This document shows positions 13,975 through 21,411 of a DNA stretch of 32,410 bases, piece by piece. The notes under the pieces are model-generated. The model had not been told where the DNA came from, did not search any database, and saw only the letters and a program-made list of their open reading frames with translations. Position 1 is the first letter of the stretch, and each line of letters begins with the position of its first letter. Made by a program: the position numbers and the translations under genes. The stretch covers positions 1 to 32,410 of the forward strand of contig JAPPNO010000047.1 of NCBI GenBank assembly GCA_028873845.1, in the 5' to 3' direction. Source of the stretch: Gemmatimonadota bacterium (GTDB lineage Bacteria > Gemmatimonadota > Gemmatimonadetes > Longimicrobiales > Gaopeijiaceae).

Positions 13975-15300
13975 ATGCCGACCATCATACCACCCGTCAT
14001 CCTCGTCCCCGGGATCACCGCATCCGTCCTTCACGACGAATACGAACTCCCCCCGGAAGCCGTGTGGACGACCGTCCTCAAGCGCCGCTATGAGCGTGTC
14101 ACCCTTCACCCCCTGACGCTGCACGCCGAACATCCGCCCTACGAACTCCGCGAGCCCGCCCGCGTAGCCCCCCACGGCCCCTTCCCCCTCATCTACGAGG
14201 ACCTCGTCGAGGAGCTCCGGGACGGCCTCTCCGATCATGTCGGCGCACCCGTCCCCGTCTTCCCCTTCGGCTACGACTGGCGCATGCCGCTCGACCTCAC
14301 GGAGGAGCGCCTGGCCGCCTTCGTCGACGAGGTCATCGCCCGCACTCTCCTCATCCGCCGGTACCGCGACGACCCCGCCTTCCGCGACCACCCCGCCGTC
14401 ACCCTGATCGGCCACTCCATGGGCGGCCTGATCATCGCCGGCTACATCGAGCGCCACACGGGCCGCCGCGTCCACAAGGTCGTCACCCTGGCGACACCGT
14501 TCCGGGGCTCCTACGAGGCCGTCCTCAAGGTCGCCACCGGCACCGCCGATTTCGGCGACGACTCCGGCAAGGCCCGCGAACGGCGCATGGCCCGCCTCAC
14601 ACCCGCCCTCTACCACCTCCTCCCCGGCTTCGGCGCCCTGGACACGGCCGGGGACGACCTGCCGACCGACCTCTACGACCCCGGCGCCTGGCAGCCCAGC
14701 GTGGTCCGCTCCATCGAGCGGCAGGTGAGCGGCTGGGACATCTCCGGCCCCGATCTCTTCCAGGCGATGCTCGACCACGCGCGCGCGCACAGGGAACGCA
14801 TCTCCGCCCTGCAACTGGACGACCCGGACGACGCCGGCCCCTGCCACCTCTCCAGGGACCACTGGCTCGCCATCGCCGGCGCCGACCGCGAGACCCGCGT
14901 CGGCCTGCGCGTCGAGCGCGGCGACAACGGAGCCCCCCGTTTCGACCTCAGGTCCGACGAACGCCGCAACGACTGGGACTCCGACGACGCCGACCCCGCC
15001 ACCCGGCGCCGCACGGGCGACGGCACCGTCCCCCTCGAGGGCGCCATTCCGCCATTCCTCGAGGAGTCCCGGCTGGTCTGCGTCACCCCCGGCGACTTCG
15101 GCTACTGGGAGCTCAGAGACCGCGCCCTGAGCAGCCTTGCCGGCTTCCACGGCCTGATCCCCAAGATGAACATGCTGCACCGGCTCATCCTGCGCTTCCT
15201 GCTGGACGGGGACGACTCGTACGGGAACACCTGGGGGCGGGCGCTGCCGGGCGTCGAGCCGTGGAACCCGCCGTTGAAGCCGCTGAAGCGGAAAAGCTGA
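13975..15300 (+). CDS. LCAT/PDAT-like alpha/beta-hydrolase (lipase or acyltransferase)
   Basis: 441 aa, start at ATG 13975 behind a strong GGAGGAGG site. The N-terminus IIPPVILVPGITASVLHDEY carries the oxyanion-side strand and PG of lecithin:cholesterol acyltransferase-like enzymes. The nucleophile elbow is GHSMGG with Ser148. The later RTGDGTVPLEGA supplies the catalytic Asp, and LAGFHGLIPK near the C-terminus supplies the His, completing the triad in LCAT order. YDWRMPLDL is the usual family motif before the elbow. There is no signal peptide, so a cytoplasmic place is likely. Lipid substrate is unknown. It appears to be transcribed divergently from hipBA and is 88 nt upstream of the next lipoprotein gene. 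Confidence 0.8.
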   Translation: MPTIIPPVILVPGITASVLHDEYELPPEAVWTTVLKRRYERVTLHPLTLHAEHPPYELREPARVAPHGPFPLIYEDLVEELRDGLSDHVGAPVPVFPFGYDWRMPLDLTEERLAAFVDEVIARTLLIRRYRDDPAFRDHPAVTLIGHSMGGLIIAGYIERHTGRRVHKVVTLATPFRGSYEAVLKVATGTADFGDDSGKARERRMARLTPALYHLLPGFGALDTAGDDLPTDLYDPGAWQPSVVRSIERQVSGWDISGPDLFQAMLDHARAHRERISALQLDDPDDAGPCHLSRDHWLAIAGADRETRVGLRVERGDNGAPRFDLRSDERRNDWDSDDADPATRRRTGDGTVPLEGAIPPFLEESRLVCVTPGDFGYWELRDRALSSLAGFHGLIPKMNMLHRLILRFLLDGDDSYGNTWGRALPGVEPWNPPLKPLKRKS

Positions 15301-15388
15301 GCACCGGACCGGCATGGCGCACCGCAGCGGGGCCGGGTAGCGTAATGGCACCGGGAAGTCCACACGCCCCCCTGCCCCGAGGAACACC

Positions 15389-15916
15389 ATGAAGACCCCC
15401 GCAATTGCGACTCTGGCCGCCGCCGTGCTGGCCGCCTGTCAACCGGAGGCTCCGGCCCCCGAACCCGAGGCCACCCAACCCGACCCCGAGGAGGAAGCCG
15501 TCGTAGCCGCCGTCCTGCAGCTCTTCGAGGCCATGCGCACCGCCGACGGCGAGATGGCCCGCGCCGTCTTTCACCCCGACGCCCGCCTCGGCCGCGCCGA
15601 CGACGACGGCATCAGCTTCAGCCCCGCCGATGGCTTCATCGAGAGGATCGGCCAACCGCGCGAAGTGGTCTGGGACGAGCCCATCTGGGACTGGGAAGTC
15701 CAGATCGACGGCCGCCTCGCCCACATGTGGACCAAGTACGCCTTCTACCTCGGCGACACCTTCTCGCACTGCGGCGAGGAGTCCTTCCAGCTCTACAAGG
15801 CCGACACCGGCTGGCAGATCACACAGCTCATCGACACCAGCCGCCGCGAGAACTGCTTCTACCCGCCGGGGCGCGAACCCGCCGAGGAGTCCGGGGAGCC
15901 GGAGACGGGGAACTGA
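15389..15916 (+). CDS. Small lipoprotein with SnoaL/NTF2-like domain
   Basis: 175 aa. Signal with perfect lipobox LAAC (Cys17) after MKTPAIATLAAAVLAAC, then a Pro/Glu-rich linker (PEAPAPEPEATQPDPEEEAV). Residues ~37-150 look like the cone-shaped NTF2/SnoaL fold: an N-terminal helix (VVAAVLQLFEAMRTADGEMA), HPDARLGRADDDG, IWDWEVQIDGRLAHMWTKYA and ESFQLYKADTGWQITQLIDT. Proteins of this kind in Bacteroidota and Gemmatimonadota are annotated 'nuclear transport factor 2 family'; the ligand or enzymatic role is unknown. Start 15389 has GAGGA just upstream. It lies 7 nt before the M28-type gene, so both are probably one operon. Confidence 0.75.
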   Translation: MKTPAIATLAAAVLAACQPEAPAPEPEATQPDPEEEAVVAAVLQLFEAMRTADGEMARAVFHPDARLGRADDDGISFSPADGFIERIGQPREVVWDEPIWDWEVQIDGRLAHMWTKYAFYLGDTFSHCGEESFQLYKADTGWQITQLIDTSRRENCFYPPGREPAEESGEPETGN

Positions 15917-15923
15917 GGGTTTG

Positions 15924-17816
15924 ATGAAAAAAGCCTGTGCGGCCGCGGAAGCGGGCCTTTCGGCCACGTTCCTGGCGCTCGCCCTCCAGGCCTGCTCGGC
16001 CCCCGCCCCCACGCTCACACCCGAAGAGCTCGACCACCTCGCCCGGGAAGTCACCGACGCCGTCTCCACCGACGCGCTCATGACCTTCTCCGCCGCGATC
16101 ACCGACCACGTCCGCCCCTCGGGCAGTCCCGGCGAGAATGCCGCGATCGACACCATCGTGGCCACGCTGGAGGCGGCCGGGGTCCCCGTCACGGTTCACG
16201 AACTCGACGCCTACGCCAGCGACCCAGTCTCGGCGGCGGTCACCATACCCGGCACCGACTTCGCGCCCGAAGCGATCACGGCGTCCTATTCGGCCTCGTC
16301 GGCGGGCACGGTGGGCGAGGTGGTCGACATGGGAACGCTTCGCGACCTGCCGCGGCTCGAGGTCGGCACGGGGGAGAGGCTGGTGGTCGAGGGCGAGGAC
16401 TTCGGCGCCGATCTGCCCGACCTGGCGGGCAAGGTGGCCATCGTGGACGGGCAGCCGCGCAACGTGCCGACCCTCGTGCTGCAGCGGCTGGGCGCGGCGG
16501 CGGTCGTCTTCGTCAACCCCGAGGAGCGCCTCAACGAGCTGATCGTGACGTCGACGTGGGGCAGTCCGTCGCTGATGAACCACCACCGGCTGCCTGAGGT
16601 GCCCGTGGCGCAGATCACGCGCAGCGCGGGTGAGGAGCTGAGGACGCGGATGGCGGACGGGCCGGTTGAGTTGCGCGTCGAGACGGAGGTCGCGACGGGG
16701 TGGAAGACGCTGCGGCTGGCAGTGGCCACGATCGAGCCGGCGCGGCCGCGGGACGCCCCGTTTGTCGTGCTCGGCGGCCACATCGACGGGTGGCACCACG
16801 GCGCGACCGACGAGGCCGCGTCGAATGCGGCCATGCTGGTGCTTGCGCTGGCCTTTCACGAGGTGCGTGACCGGCTGCGGTACGGGCTGAGGGTGGCGTG
16901 GTGGCCCGGACACAGCAACGCGCGCTACGCCGGGTCCACGTGGTACGCGGACGAGTTCTTCACCGGCCTGCGCACGCGCGGGCTCGCGTACATGAATATC
17001 GACGGTGTGGGCCAGACGGGGGCGAAGCGCTTCGGGGCGTCGGCGTCGGAGGCGTTTCGGGATTTCGCGGCAAGGGTGGTGAGGGAGACCCAGGGCGCGG
17101 AGATCTCGCCGTCGCGGCCGGGGCGCAACTCGGACCAGGCCTTCAACGGCGTCGGTCTGCCGCTCATCCAGTTCAACCACACCCGCCTAGCCGAGGATGG
17201 CGGCTACTGGTGGTGGCACACGCCCGAGGACACCTACGACAAGATCGACCCCGGCGTGCTGAAGACCGACACGGACCTGTACGCCGAGGCGCTGGTAGAG
17301 ATGCTGGCGGGGCCGGTGTACCCGGTGAGTGTGGCGGCGCAGGTGGAGGCGCTGGCCGAGGCGGTAGCCGCGCGGGAGGAGGCGGCGGGGGGTGGGCTGC
17401 GATTGGGTGAACACCTCGGCGACCGCTTGGGGCGTCTCCGGGAAGCGGCGGCGCGGGTGGACCGGATGGCGGCGGCGGGTGAGGAGGGTCCGCTCGCGCA
17501 AATCGCGGTGCTGCGGCCGCTCCACCGAGTGATGTACGTGCCGCTGAACGACTATCACCCCGATCCGGGGATCACGCTGGGACCGTTGCCGGGGCTGGCC
17601 GCGGGGAGAATTCTGGCGGACGACGGTGCGGGGATCGACCGGCGGGGATTCGCGGCTCCCGCCATCGCGCGCGAACGCAACCGACTGATCGAGGCGGTGG
17701 ACGAGGCGCTGTTCATCGCCCAATGGGTCACGCTGATCGAGGACATGGACCAGATCAGGGCCGTCGTCGAGGATCTCGTCGAGAAGGAAAGGCCGCGTGA
17801 GAAAGAGGAAGGGTAG
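15924..17816 (+). CDS. M28-family peptidase-like lipoprotein with PA domain
   Basis: 630 aa. Lipobox LQAC (Cys24). Residues ~130-270 correspond to a protease-associated (PA) insert (LPDLAGKVAIVDGQPRNVPT), flanked by the two halves of an M28 metallopeptidase. Likely metal ligands are His in VVLGGHIDGWHHG, Asp in GATDEAASNAA, the Asp in MNIDGVGQTG or NSDQAF, and His in WWWHTPEDTYDKID. The usual catalytic Glu-Glu pair (geEeGLxGS) is replaced by WPGHSNARYAGS. This substitution occurs in a subset of M28 homologues as I recall them, so substrate and activity are uncertain. The C-terminal ~170 residues are helical and Ala/Arg/Glu-rich. GAGGG overlaps the upstream stop and serves as ribosome site. 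Anchored in the envelope. Confidence 0.8.
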   Translation: MKKACAAAEAGLSATFLALALQACSAPAPTLTPEELDHLAREVTDAVSTDALMTFSAAITDHVRPSGSPGENAAIDTIVATLEAAGVPVTVHELDAYASDPVSAAVTIPGTDFAPEAITASYSASSAGTVGEVVDMGTLRDLPRLEVGTGERLVVEGEDFGADLPDLAGKVAIVDGQPRNVPTLVLQRLGAAAVVFVNPEERLNELIVTSTWGSPSLMNHHRLPEVPVAQITRSAGEELRTRMADGPVELRVETEVATGWKTLRLAVATIEPARPRDAPFVVLGGHIDGWHHGATDEAASNAAMLVLALAFHEVRDRLRYGLRVAWWPGHSNARYAGSTWYADEFFTGLRTRGLAYMNIDGVGQTGAKRFGASASEAFRDFAARVVRETQGAEISPSRPGRNSDQAFNGVGLPLIQFNHTRLAEDGGYWWWHTPEDTYDKIDPGVLKTDTDLYAEALVEMLAGPVYPVSVAAQVEALAEAVAAREEAAGGGLRLGEHLGDRLGRLREAAARVDRMAAAGEEGPLAQIAVLRPLHRVMYVPLNDYHPDPGITLGPLPGLAAGRILADDGAGIDRRGFAAPAIARERNRLIEAVDEALFIAQWVTLIEDMDQIRAVVEDLVEKERPREKEEG

Positions 17817-17880
17817 GGTCCGGCGGGGCGTCGTCGAGCCCTCGGTCCGTCCAGGCGGGACAGGTACTCTTGGGGGGCCT

Positions 17881-17966
17881 GGGGGGGCGGCACGAATCCC
17901 GCCGGTGGCCTGTCCCATTCCGACATCCTCGTGTCCCGGGTTTTGCCGCGGCGACGGGAGGGCGCC
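17881..17966 (-). repeat. 86-bp dispersed element, copy B (inverted relative to copy A)
   Basis: Reverse complement of 158-243 with five differences. It lies between the convergent M28-like gene and vapC; read on the minus strand it begins 8 nt after the vapC stop. It contains the conserved TGTC-N7-GACA and GGCGG-N8-CCGCC inverted repeats. The two copies bracket 17.6 kb in inverted orientation. Confidence 0.8.
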
Positions 17967-17974
17967 CGATTACC

Positions 17975-18385
17975 CTACCGCCTCCCCGGAATCCGCCCGG
18001 CCAGCTCGGGGAACCAGGTCCGGTAGAAGCGCCGGTCCCGCGTGAGGAAGCTCTCCGCGGTCGCCACCGCGTGCGCCCCGATCAGGAAGTCGGTGAGGAT
18101 GCGTGTCCGCCGTCCCCCCGACCGCGCGTAGCGTCGCCACCGACGTCCGGCGTCCTGGCCGATCGCGGCGTCGACCGGCGACCGGGTGGCGTTGATCCGG
18201 CGCAGCGCGTCGTCCAGTGCGTTTCCGTCGGGGAAGGCGGGGGCGAGTTCCGCGTAGACGATGTCACAGATCACGATGGCTCCCGCGTCGTAGGCACCGC
18301 GGAGCCACTCGGCGGATCTGGGGCCGTAGCGCTCGTCCGGCAGGAACACGTCGAGCAGAACGCTGGTGTCCACGGCGGTGATCAT
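17975..18385 (-). CDS. vapC: PIN-domain toxin (VapC-like)
   Basis: 136 aa. The acidic PIN residues are present: Asp6 in ITAVDTSVLLDVF, Glu in IVYAELAPAF, Asp in TDFLIGAHA and Asp in FLTRDRRFYRTWFPEL. This is the VapC ribonuclease family, which cleaves tRNA or rRNA when freed from its antitoxin. Its start overlaps the antitoxin stop by 4 nt (ATGA type), typical of a coupled TA pair. The 3' end abuts the 86-bp element. Confidence 0.85.
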   Translation of the reverse strand: MITAVDTSVLLDVFLPDERYGPRSAEWLRGAYDAGAIVICDIVYAELAPAFPDGNALDDALRRINATRSPVDAAIGQDAGRRWRRYARSGGRRTRILTDFLIGAHAVATAESFLTRDRRFYRTWFPELAGRIPGRR

Positions 18386-18597
18386 CGGCCGCGGATCCGC
18401 TTCATGTACCGATCGCTCTCGCCGCCCCGGTCCAGGACCCCGTAGACGCCGTCCACCGGGTGCTCCGTCGCCGACCGCTTGCGGATCAGGAGGCCCGCTT
18501 GCGTTGGGACGATCTCGACCTCGACGTTATGGTTCATTCCGAAGCGGTCCCGCAGGCGCTTGGGGATCGTGATCTGGCCTCGTTCCGAAATGCGCAT
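18382..18597 (-). CDS. vapB: AbrB-type antitoxin (VapB-like)
   Basis: 71 aa. MRISERGQITIPKRLRDRFG is the swapped-hairpin AbrB DNA-binding domain; the C-terminal tail (GVYGVLDRGGESDRYMKRI) is the usual flexible toxin-binding part. An ATG at 18609 would add four residues, but the GGAG inside that extension sits 6 nt before ATG 18597, and the family normally begins here, so I prefer 18597. AbrB-type antitoxins bind their own promoter, which must lie in the AT-rich stretch 18610-18650. Confidence 0.85.
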   Translation of the reverse strand: MRISERGQITIPKRLRDRFGMNHNVEVEIVPTQAGLLIRKRSATEHPVDGVYGVLDRGGESDRYMKRIRGR

Positions 18598-18658
18598 GAC
18601 AGTCTCCATATGAATTTCTGATGCGGAAAATCATACTCACTGAATCGGATGGCGGCAA

Positions 18659-19861
18659 ATGAAGGTGGAAGCACGCTCAGGGTGTGCGCTTCCCGGAGTG
18701 CTCGCCGCCGCCCTTCTCACGGCCGCGTGCGATGGAGGCGGGACCGAGCCCCAGGTGGCCGAGGTCACGGTCGTGCCGGAGGAGGCGCTGATCGTGGGCG
18801 AGGGGGGCGGGCAGCGGTTCGTGGCCTTCGCGTACGACGCCGGCGGGAAGACGGTCACCGCCGCCGCGGAGTGGTCGGTGGACAGGCCGGGGGTGGCCGA
18901 GATCTCCAGCCGGGGGTTCACGACGGGCCGGGCCAACGGCGTCACGACGGTTACCGCGACGATCGGGGGGGTCGCCGCGACCGCCCGGCTGGAAGTGTAT
19001 GTGCCGCGGGTCATCACCGACTACGAGCCCGGCCAGCGCTACTACGGGAGGCGGGACTACGTCGAGTACATCCCGGGCGAACTGCCCCTCGTCCTGGCCT
19101 CTTCCCACGGCGGGAGGCTCGTGCCGGACGAGATCCCGGACCGGAGCTACGGCGTCTTTCGCAACGACCTGAATTCGCTCGAACTCACACTGGCCATGCG
19201 GCAGGCGCTGATCGACCTGACCGGCCAGGCGCCCCATGTCATCCTCTCCCATCTGCACCGCATCAAGCTCGACGCCAACCGCGAGATCGAGGAAGCCGCG
19301 CAGGACAGCCCCTACGCCGAGCAGGCATGGCGGGAATTCCACGATTGGCTGGTGACGGCGCGCGCGACGGTCTCGGCCGACTTCGAGAGGGGACTGTTCC
19401 TGGACATCCACGGCCACGGCCACGACATCGACCGCCTCGAGCTGGGATACCTGCTCACCTCCGCGGAACTCAACCGGCCGGACGCCAATCTCAACTCGCT
19501 CGACATCGTGGCGCGCACGAGCATCCGTGAACTCGGCCGCACGTCCCCGATCCCCTTCTCGCAGCTGCTGCGCGGGCCCGTCTCGCTGGGTGGGCTCTTT
19601 CAGGAGCATGACATCCCCTCGGTCCCCAGTCCGGCCGTGCCCGGCCCCGGTGACGATCCCTACTTCCGCGGCGGATACAACACGCGCCGCCACGGCTCAC
19701 TGAGCGACGCCGAGGTCATCGACGGCATCCAGATCGAACATCACTACCGGGGCATCCGGGACAACGACGCGAACCGCCAGGCGTACGCGGCCATCGCCGC
19801 CGCCGTGATCCGCGAATTCATGCTGGAGCACTACGGGTTCTTCGAGGCGGACTCGCGCTAG
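18659..19861 (+). CDS. Lipoprotein with Big domain and N-formylglutamate amidohydrolase-like domain
   Basis: 400 aa. A signal peptide ends in LLTAAC (Cys24). Residues ~32-118 are a bacterial Ig-like (Big_2) domain: VAEVTVVPEEALIVGEGGGQ, WSVDRPGVAEI, GRANGVTTVTATIGGVAATA. Residues ~130-400 match the N-formylglutamate amidohydrolase family: LVLASSHGGRLVPDEIPDRS near the start, HLHRIKLDANREIEEA, and FLDIHGHGHDIDRLELGYL with the metal-binding His/Asp cluster. Family enzymes hydrolyse N-formyl amino acids at the end of histidine breakdown in the cytoplasm; an exported, Ig-tethered version must act on something outside, perhaps peptides. Its stop is 3 nt before the alkD-like gene, so they share a transcript. 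Confidence 0.8.
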   Translation: MKVEARSGCALPGVLAAALLTAACDGGGTEPQVAEVTVVPEEALIVGEGGGQRFVAFAYDAGGKTVTAAAEWSVDRPGVAEISSRGFTTGRANGVTTVTATIGGVAATARLEVYVPRVITDYEPGQRYYGRRDYVEYIPGELPLVLASSHGGRLVPDEIPDRSYGVFRNDLNSLELTLAMRQALIDLTGQAPHVILSHLHRIKLDANREIEEAAQDSPYAEQAWREFHDWLVTARATVSADFERGLFLDIHGHGHDIDRLELGYLLTSAELNRPDANLNSLDIVARTSIRELGRTSPIPFSQLLRGPVSLGGLFQEHDIPSVPSPAVPGPGDDPYFRGGYNTRRHGSLSDAEVIDGIQIEHHYRGIRDNDANRQAYAAIAAAVIREFMLEHYGFFEADSR

Positions 19862-19864
19862 CCC

Positions 19865-20623
19865 GTGGGAGGGAATCCCCGGACCCCGGCGATCATCGCG
19901 GAGCTGCAGGGACGGCTGGACGCGGTTGCGGAACCCGCCACGAAGGAGTGGTTCGAGAACTACCTCAAGCACGCGATCCGCTACCGCGGGGTGAAGACGC
20001 CGGTGGTTACGCGGATCGTGGGGGAGTGGCGGCGCGAGCGCGGGCTGGGGCGGCTGCCGGTTGAAGAGCAGCTGGGGCTGGCACGGTCGCTGATCGAGGA
20101 GAGCCTGGCCGAGGACAAGTTCGCCGGGATTCTGTACATGCAGAGGTACCTGGTGCGGCGGGTGGAGCCGGAGAGGTTGCTCGAGGTGGCGGAGGGACTC
20201 TTCGCCGGGGGCGCGTTCTTCGACTGGTCGACGAGCGACTGGTTCAGCGTGCGGGTGCTGGGACCGCTGCTTCGGCGTGGTGGGACGGGGGTCGCCGAGA
20301 GGATCGCGGGGTGGCGGGTGGCCGGAAATCTGTGGCAGCGGCGCGCGGCGATCGTGCCGTTTCGGGCGGTGGTGCGGGATGAGGCATACCATGCGCTTAT
20401 CGGGGAGACGGTCGCGGCGCTGGCGGGGGAGCGGGAGCGGTTCATCCAGACGGGGATCGGGTGGGTGGTGAGCGACATGTCGAAGGCGCACCCGGCGGTT
20501 GCGGCCGCGCTGGTGGAGCGGCACTTCGACGATCTTTCGGCCGAGGTGGTGCGGCGGCATACGCGGTACCTGCCGGGGCATGAGGTGTACAAGGGGAGGA
20601 AGCGGGGGGGTGGCGGGCGGTAG
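19865..20623 (+). CDS. AlkD-like DNA glycosylase (HEAT-repeat DNA alkylation repair protein)
   Basis: 252 aa from GTG 19865. AELQGRLDAVAEPATKEWFE followed by HAIRYRGVKTPVVTRIVGEW is the start of the DNA alkylation repair family. Tandem HEAT-like helices follow, with FFDWSTSDWFSVRVLGPLL and GNLWQRRAAIVPFRA, which carry the conserved Trp/Asp and Trp-Arg-Arg positions that hold alkylated DNA in AlkD. The enzyme removes 3- or 7-alkylpurines. The GTG start lies 3 nt after the amidohydrolase-like gene with a poor ribosome site, so translation is probably coupled. The C-terminus ends in a basic GRKRGGGGR tail. Confidence 0.75.
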   Translation: MGGNPRTPAIIAELQGRLDAVAEPATKEWFENYLKHAIRYRGVKTPVVTRIVGEWRRERGLGRLPVEEQLGLARSLIEESLAEDKFAGILYMQRYLVRRVEPERLLEVAEGLFAGGAFFDWSTSDWFSVRVLGPLLRRGGTGVAERIAGWRVAGNLWQRRAAIVPFRAVVRDEAYHALIGETVAALAGERERFIQTGIGWVVSDMSKAHPAVAAALVERHFDDLSAEVVRRHTRYLPGHEVYKGRKRGGGGR

Positions 20624-20629
20624 TCCGGC

Positions 20630-20648
20630 GTGATTACTTTGTGATTAC
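20630..20648. promoter_or_regulatory. Direct repeat GTGATTAC, candidate mazEF operator
   Basis: GTGATTAC at 20630-20637 and again at 20641-20648, 11 nt apart (about one helical turn), in a short AT-rich patch about 90 nt before mazE. This arrangement suits cooperative binding of an AbrB/MazE dimer, but that is inference. Confidence 0.35.
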
Positions 20649-20735
20649 AGATGACGACCAGCGGGGACCTGCAGTCACCGCAGTTTCGCAACCCCTTCGA
20701 AAACCAAACTCCCACCCGGGGAGAGTCGATCGACC

Positions 20736-20987
20736 GTGGAAGCGCGACTTGTTCAAATCGGAAACTCGCGGGGCATCCGGATACCGAAGGCACTGATCGA
20801 AGCCGCCGGCCTGGAGGTTCCCCTGCGGTTGCGCGTTGTGGAGGGCGGCCTGCTGCTGGAACGCGTCGATCATCCGCGGGCGGGATGGGCCTCAGCGGCG
20901 CGGGAACTCCGCGATCGTGGCGAAGACGGGTTGCTCGACGACCCCGTGCCGACGGCGTTCGACGAGTCGGAGTGGGAATGGAAGTAG
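20736..20987 (+). CDS. mazE: MazE-like antitoxin (AbrB/SpoVT fold)
   Basis: 83 aa from GTG 20736, with GGGGAGAG about 10 nt upstream. MEARLVQIGNSRGIRIPKAL and EAAGLEVPLRLRVVEGGLLL are the swapped-hairpin DNA-binding domain of MazE; the acidic C-terminus (GLLDDPVPTAFDESEWEWK) is the toxin-blocking tail. It overlaps mazF by 10 nt. Confidence 0.85.
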   Translation: MEARLVQIGNSRGIRIPKALIEAAGLEVPLRLRVVEGGLLLERVDHPRAGWASAARELRDRGEDGLLDDPVPTAFDESEWEWK

Positions 20988-21310
20988 GCGCGCCCCGCCG
21001 GGGAGAGGTCTATCTGGTGTCGCTGGACCCGGCGCGGGGACCGGAAATCCGCAAGACGCGCCCGTGCGTCATCGTCTCGCCGGATGACTTGAACGACCAT
21101 CTGGGGACATTCCTGATTGCCCGCATGACCACCGGAGGGCATCCCTACCCCTTCCGGATCTCCTGCCGGTTCCAGGACAGAGAGGGGTTTGTGGTGGCCG
21201 ATCAGCTTCGCACGGTGGACCGGGGCCGGCTGGTTCGGCGCCTCGGTACGCTCTCGCCGGCTGCGATGGGCGAGACGCTGGATGTGCTGCAGCGGATGTT
21301 TGCGGCCTGA
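20978..21310 (+). CDS. mazF: MazF-like mRNA interferase toxin
   Basis: 110 aa. PRRGEVYLVSLDPARGPEIR followed by KTRPCVIVSPDDLNDHL is the MazF/PemK core with the catalytic Arg in the beta1-beta2 loop and the KTRP motif; GFVVADQLRTVDRGRLVRRL and TLSPAAMGETLDVLQRMF complete the family. MazF cuts mRNA at short sequence-specific sites. The start ATG lies inside the last codons of mazE, so the pair is translationally coupled. All key residues are present, so the toxin is probably active. Confidence 0.9.
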   Translation: MEVGAPRRGEVYLVSLDPARGPEIRKTRPCVIVSPDDLNDHLGTFLIARMTTGGHPYPFRISCRFQDREGFVVADQLRTVDRGRLVRRLGTLSPAAMGETLDVLQRMFAA

Positions 21311-21325
21311 GGAAGCTGACAACCC

Positions 21326-21350
21326 TGACTGGACCCGCGGTGTCCAATCA
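21326..21350. terminator. Inverted repeat between mazF and the first vWA gene
   Basis: TGACTGGAC-N7-GTCCAATCA, nine-base arms with one mismatch, begins 16 nt after the mazF stop. It has no T-tract, so it may be a terminator of the mazEF transcript or an operator for the vWA gene 62 nt further on. Confidence 0.4.
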
Positions 21351-21411
21351 GGTAAATGAAGGTTGGATGAGTAACCGGCGCCCCGCCGCGCCAAAGAAGG
21401 AGGACCGAACG

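Noticed and set aside
15333-15360. GGTAGCGTAATGGCACC-like string considered as part of a tRNA.
   Set aside because: No acceptor, anticodon and T-arm combination can be built around it.
20650-20735. Stretch before mazE containing TTCGCAACCCCTTCG, resembling a sequence near 11620, considered as a recombination site.
   Set aside because: The match is short and imperfect, there is no integrase gene nearby, and no flanking symmetry of an att core.
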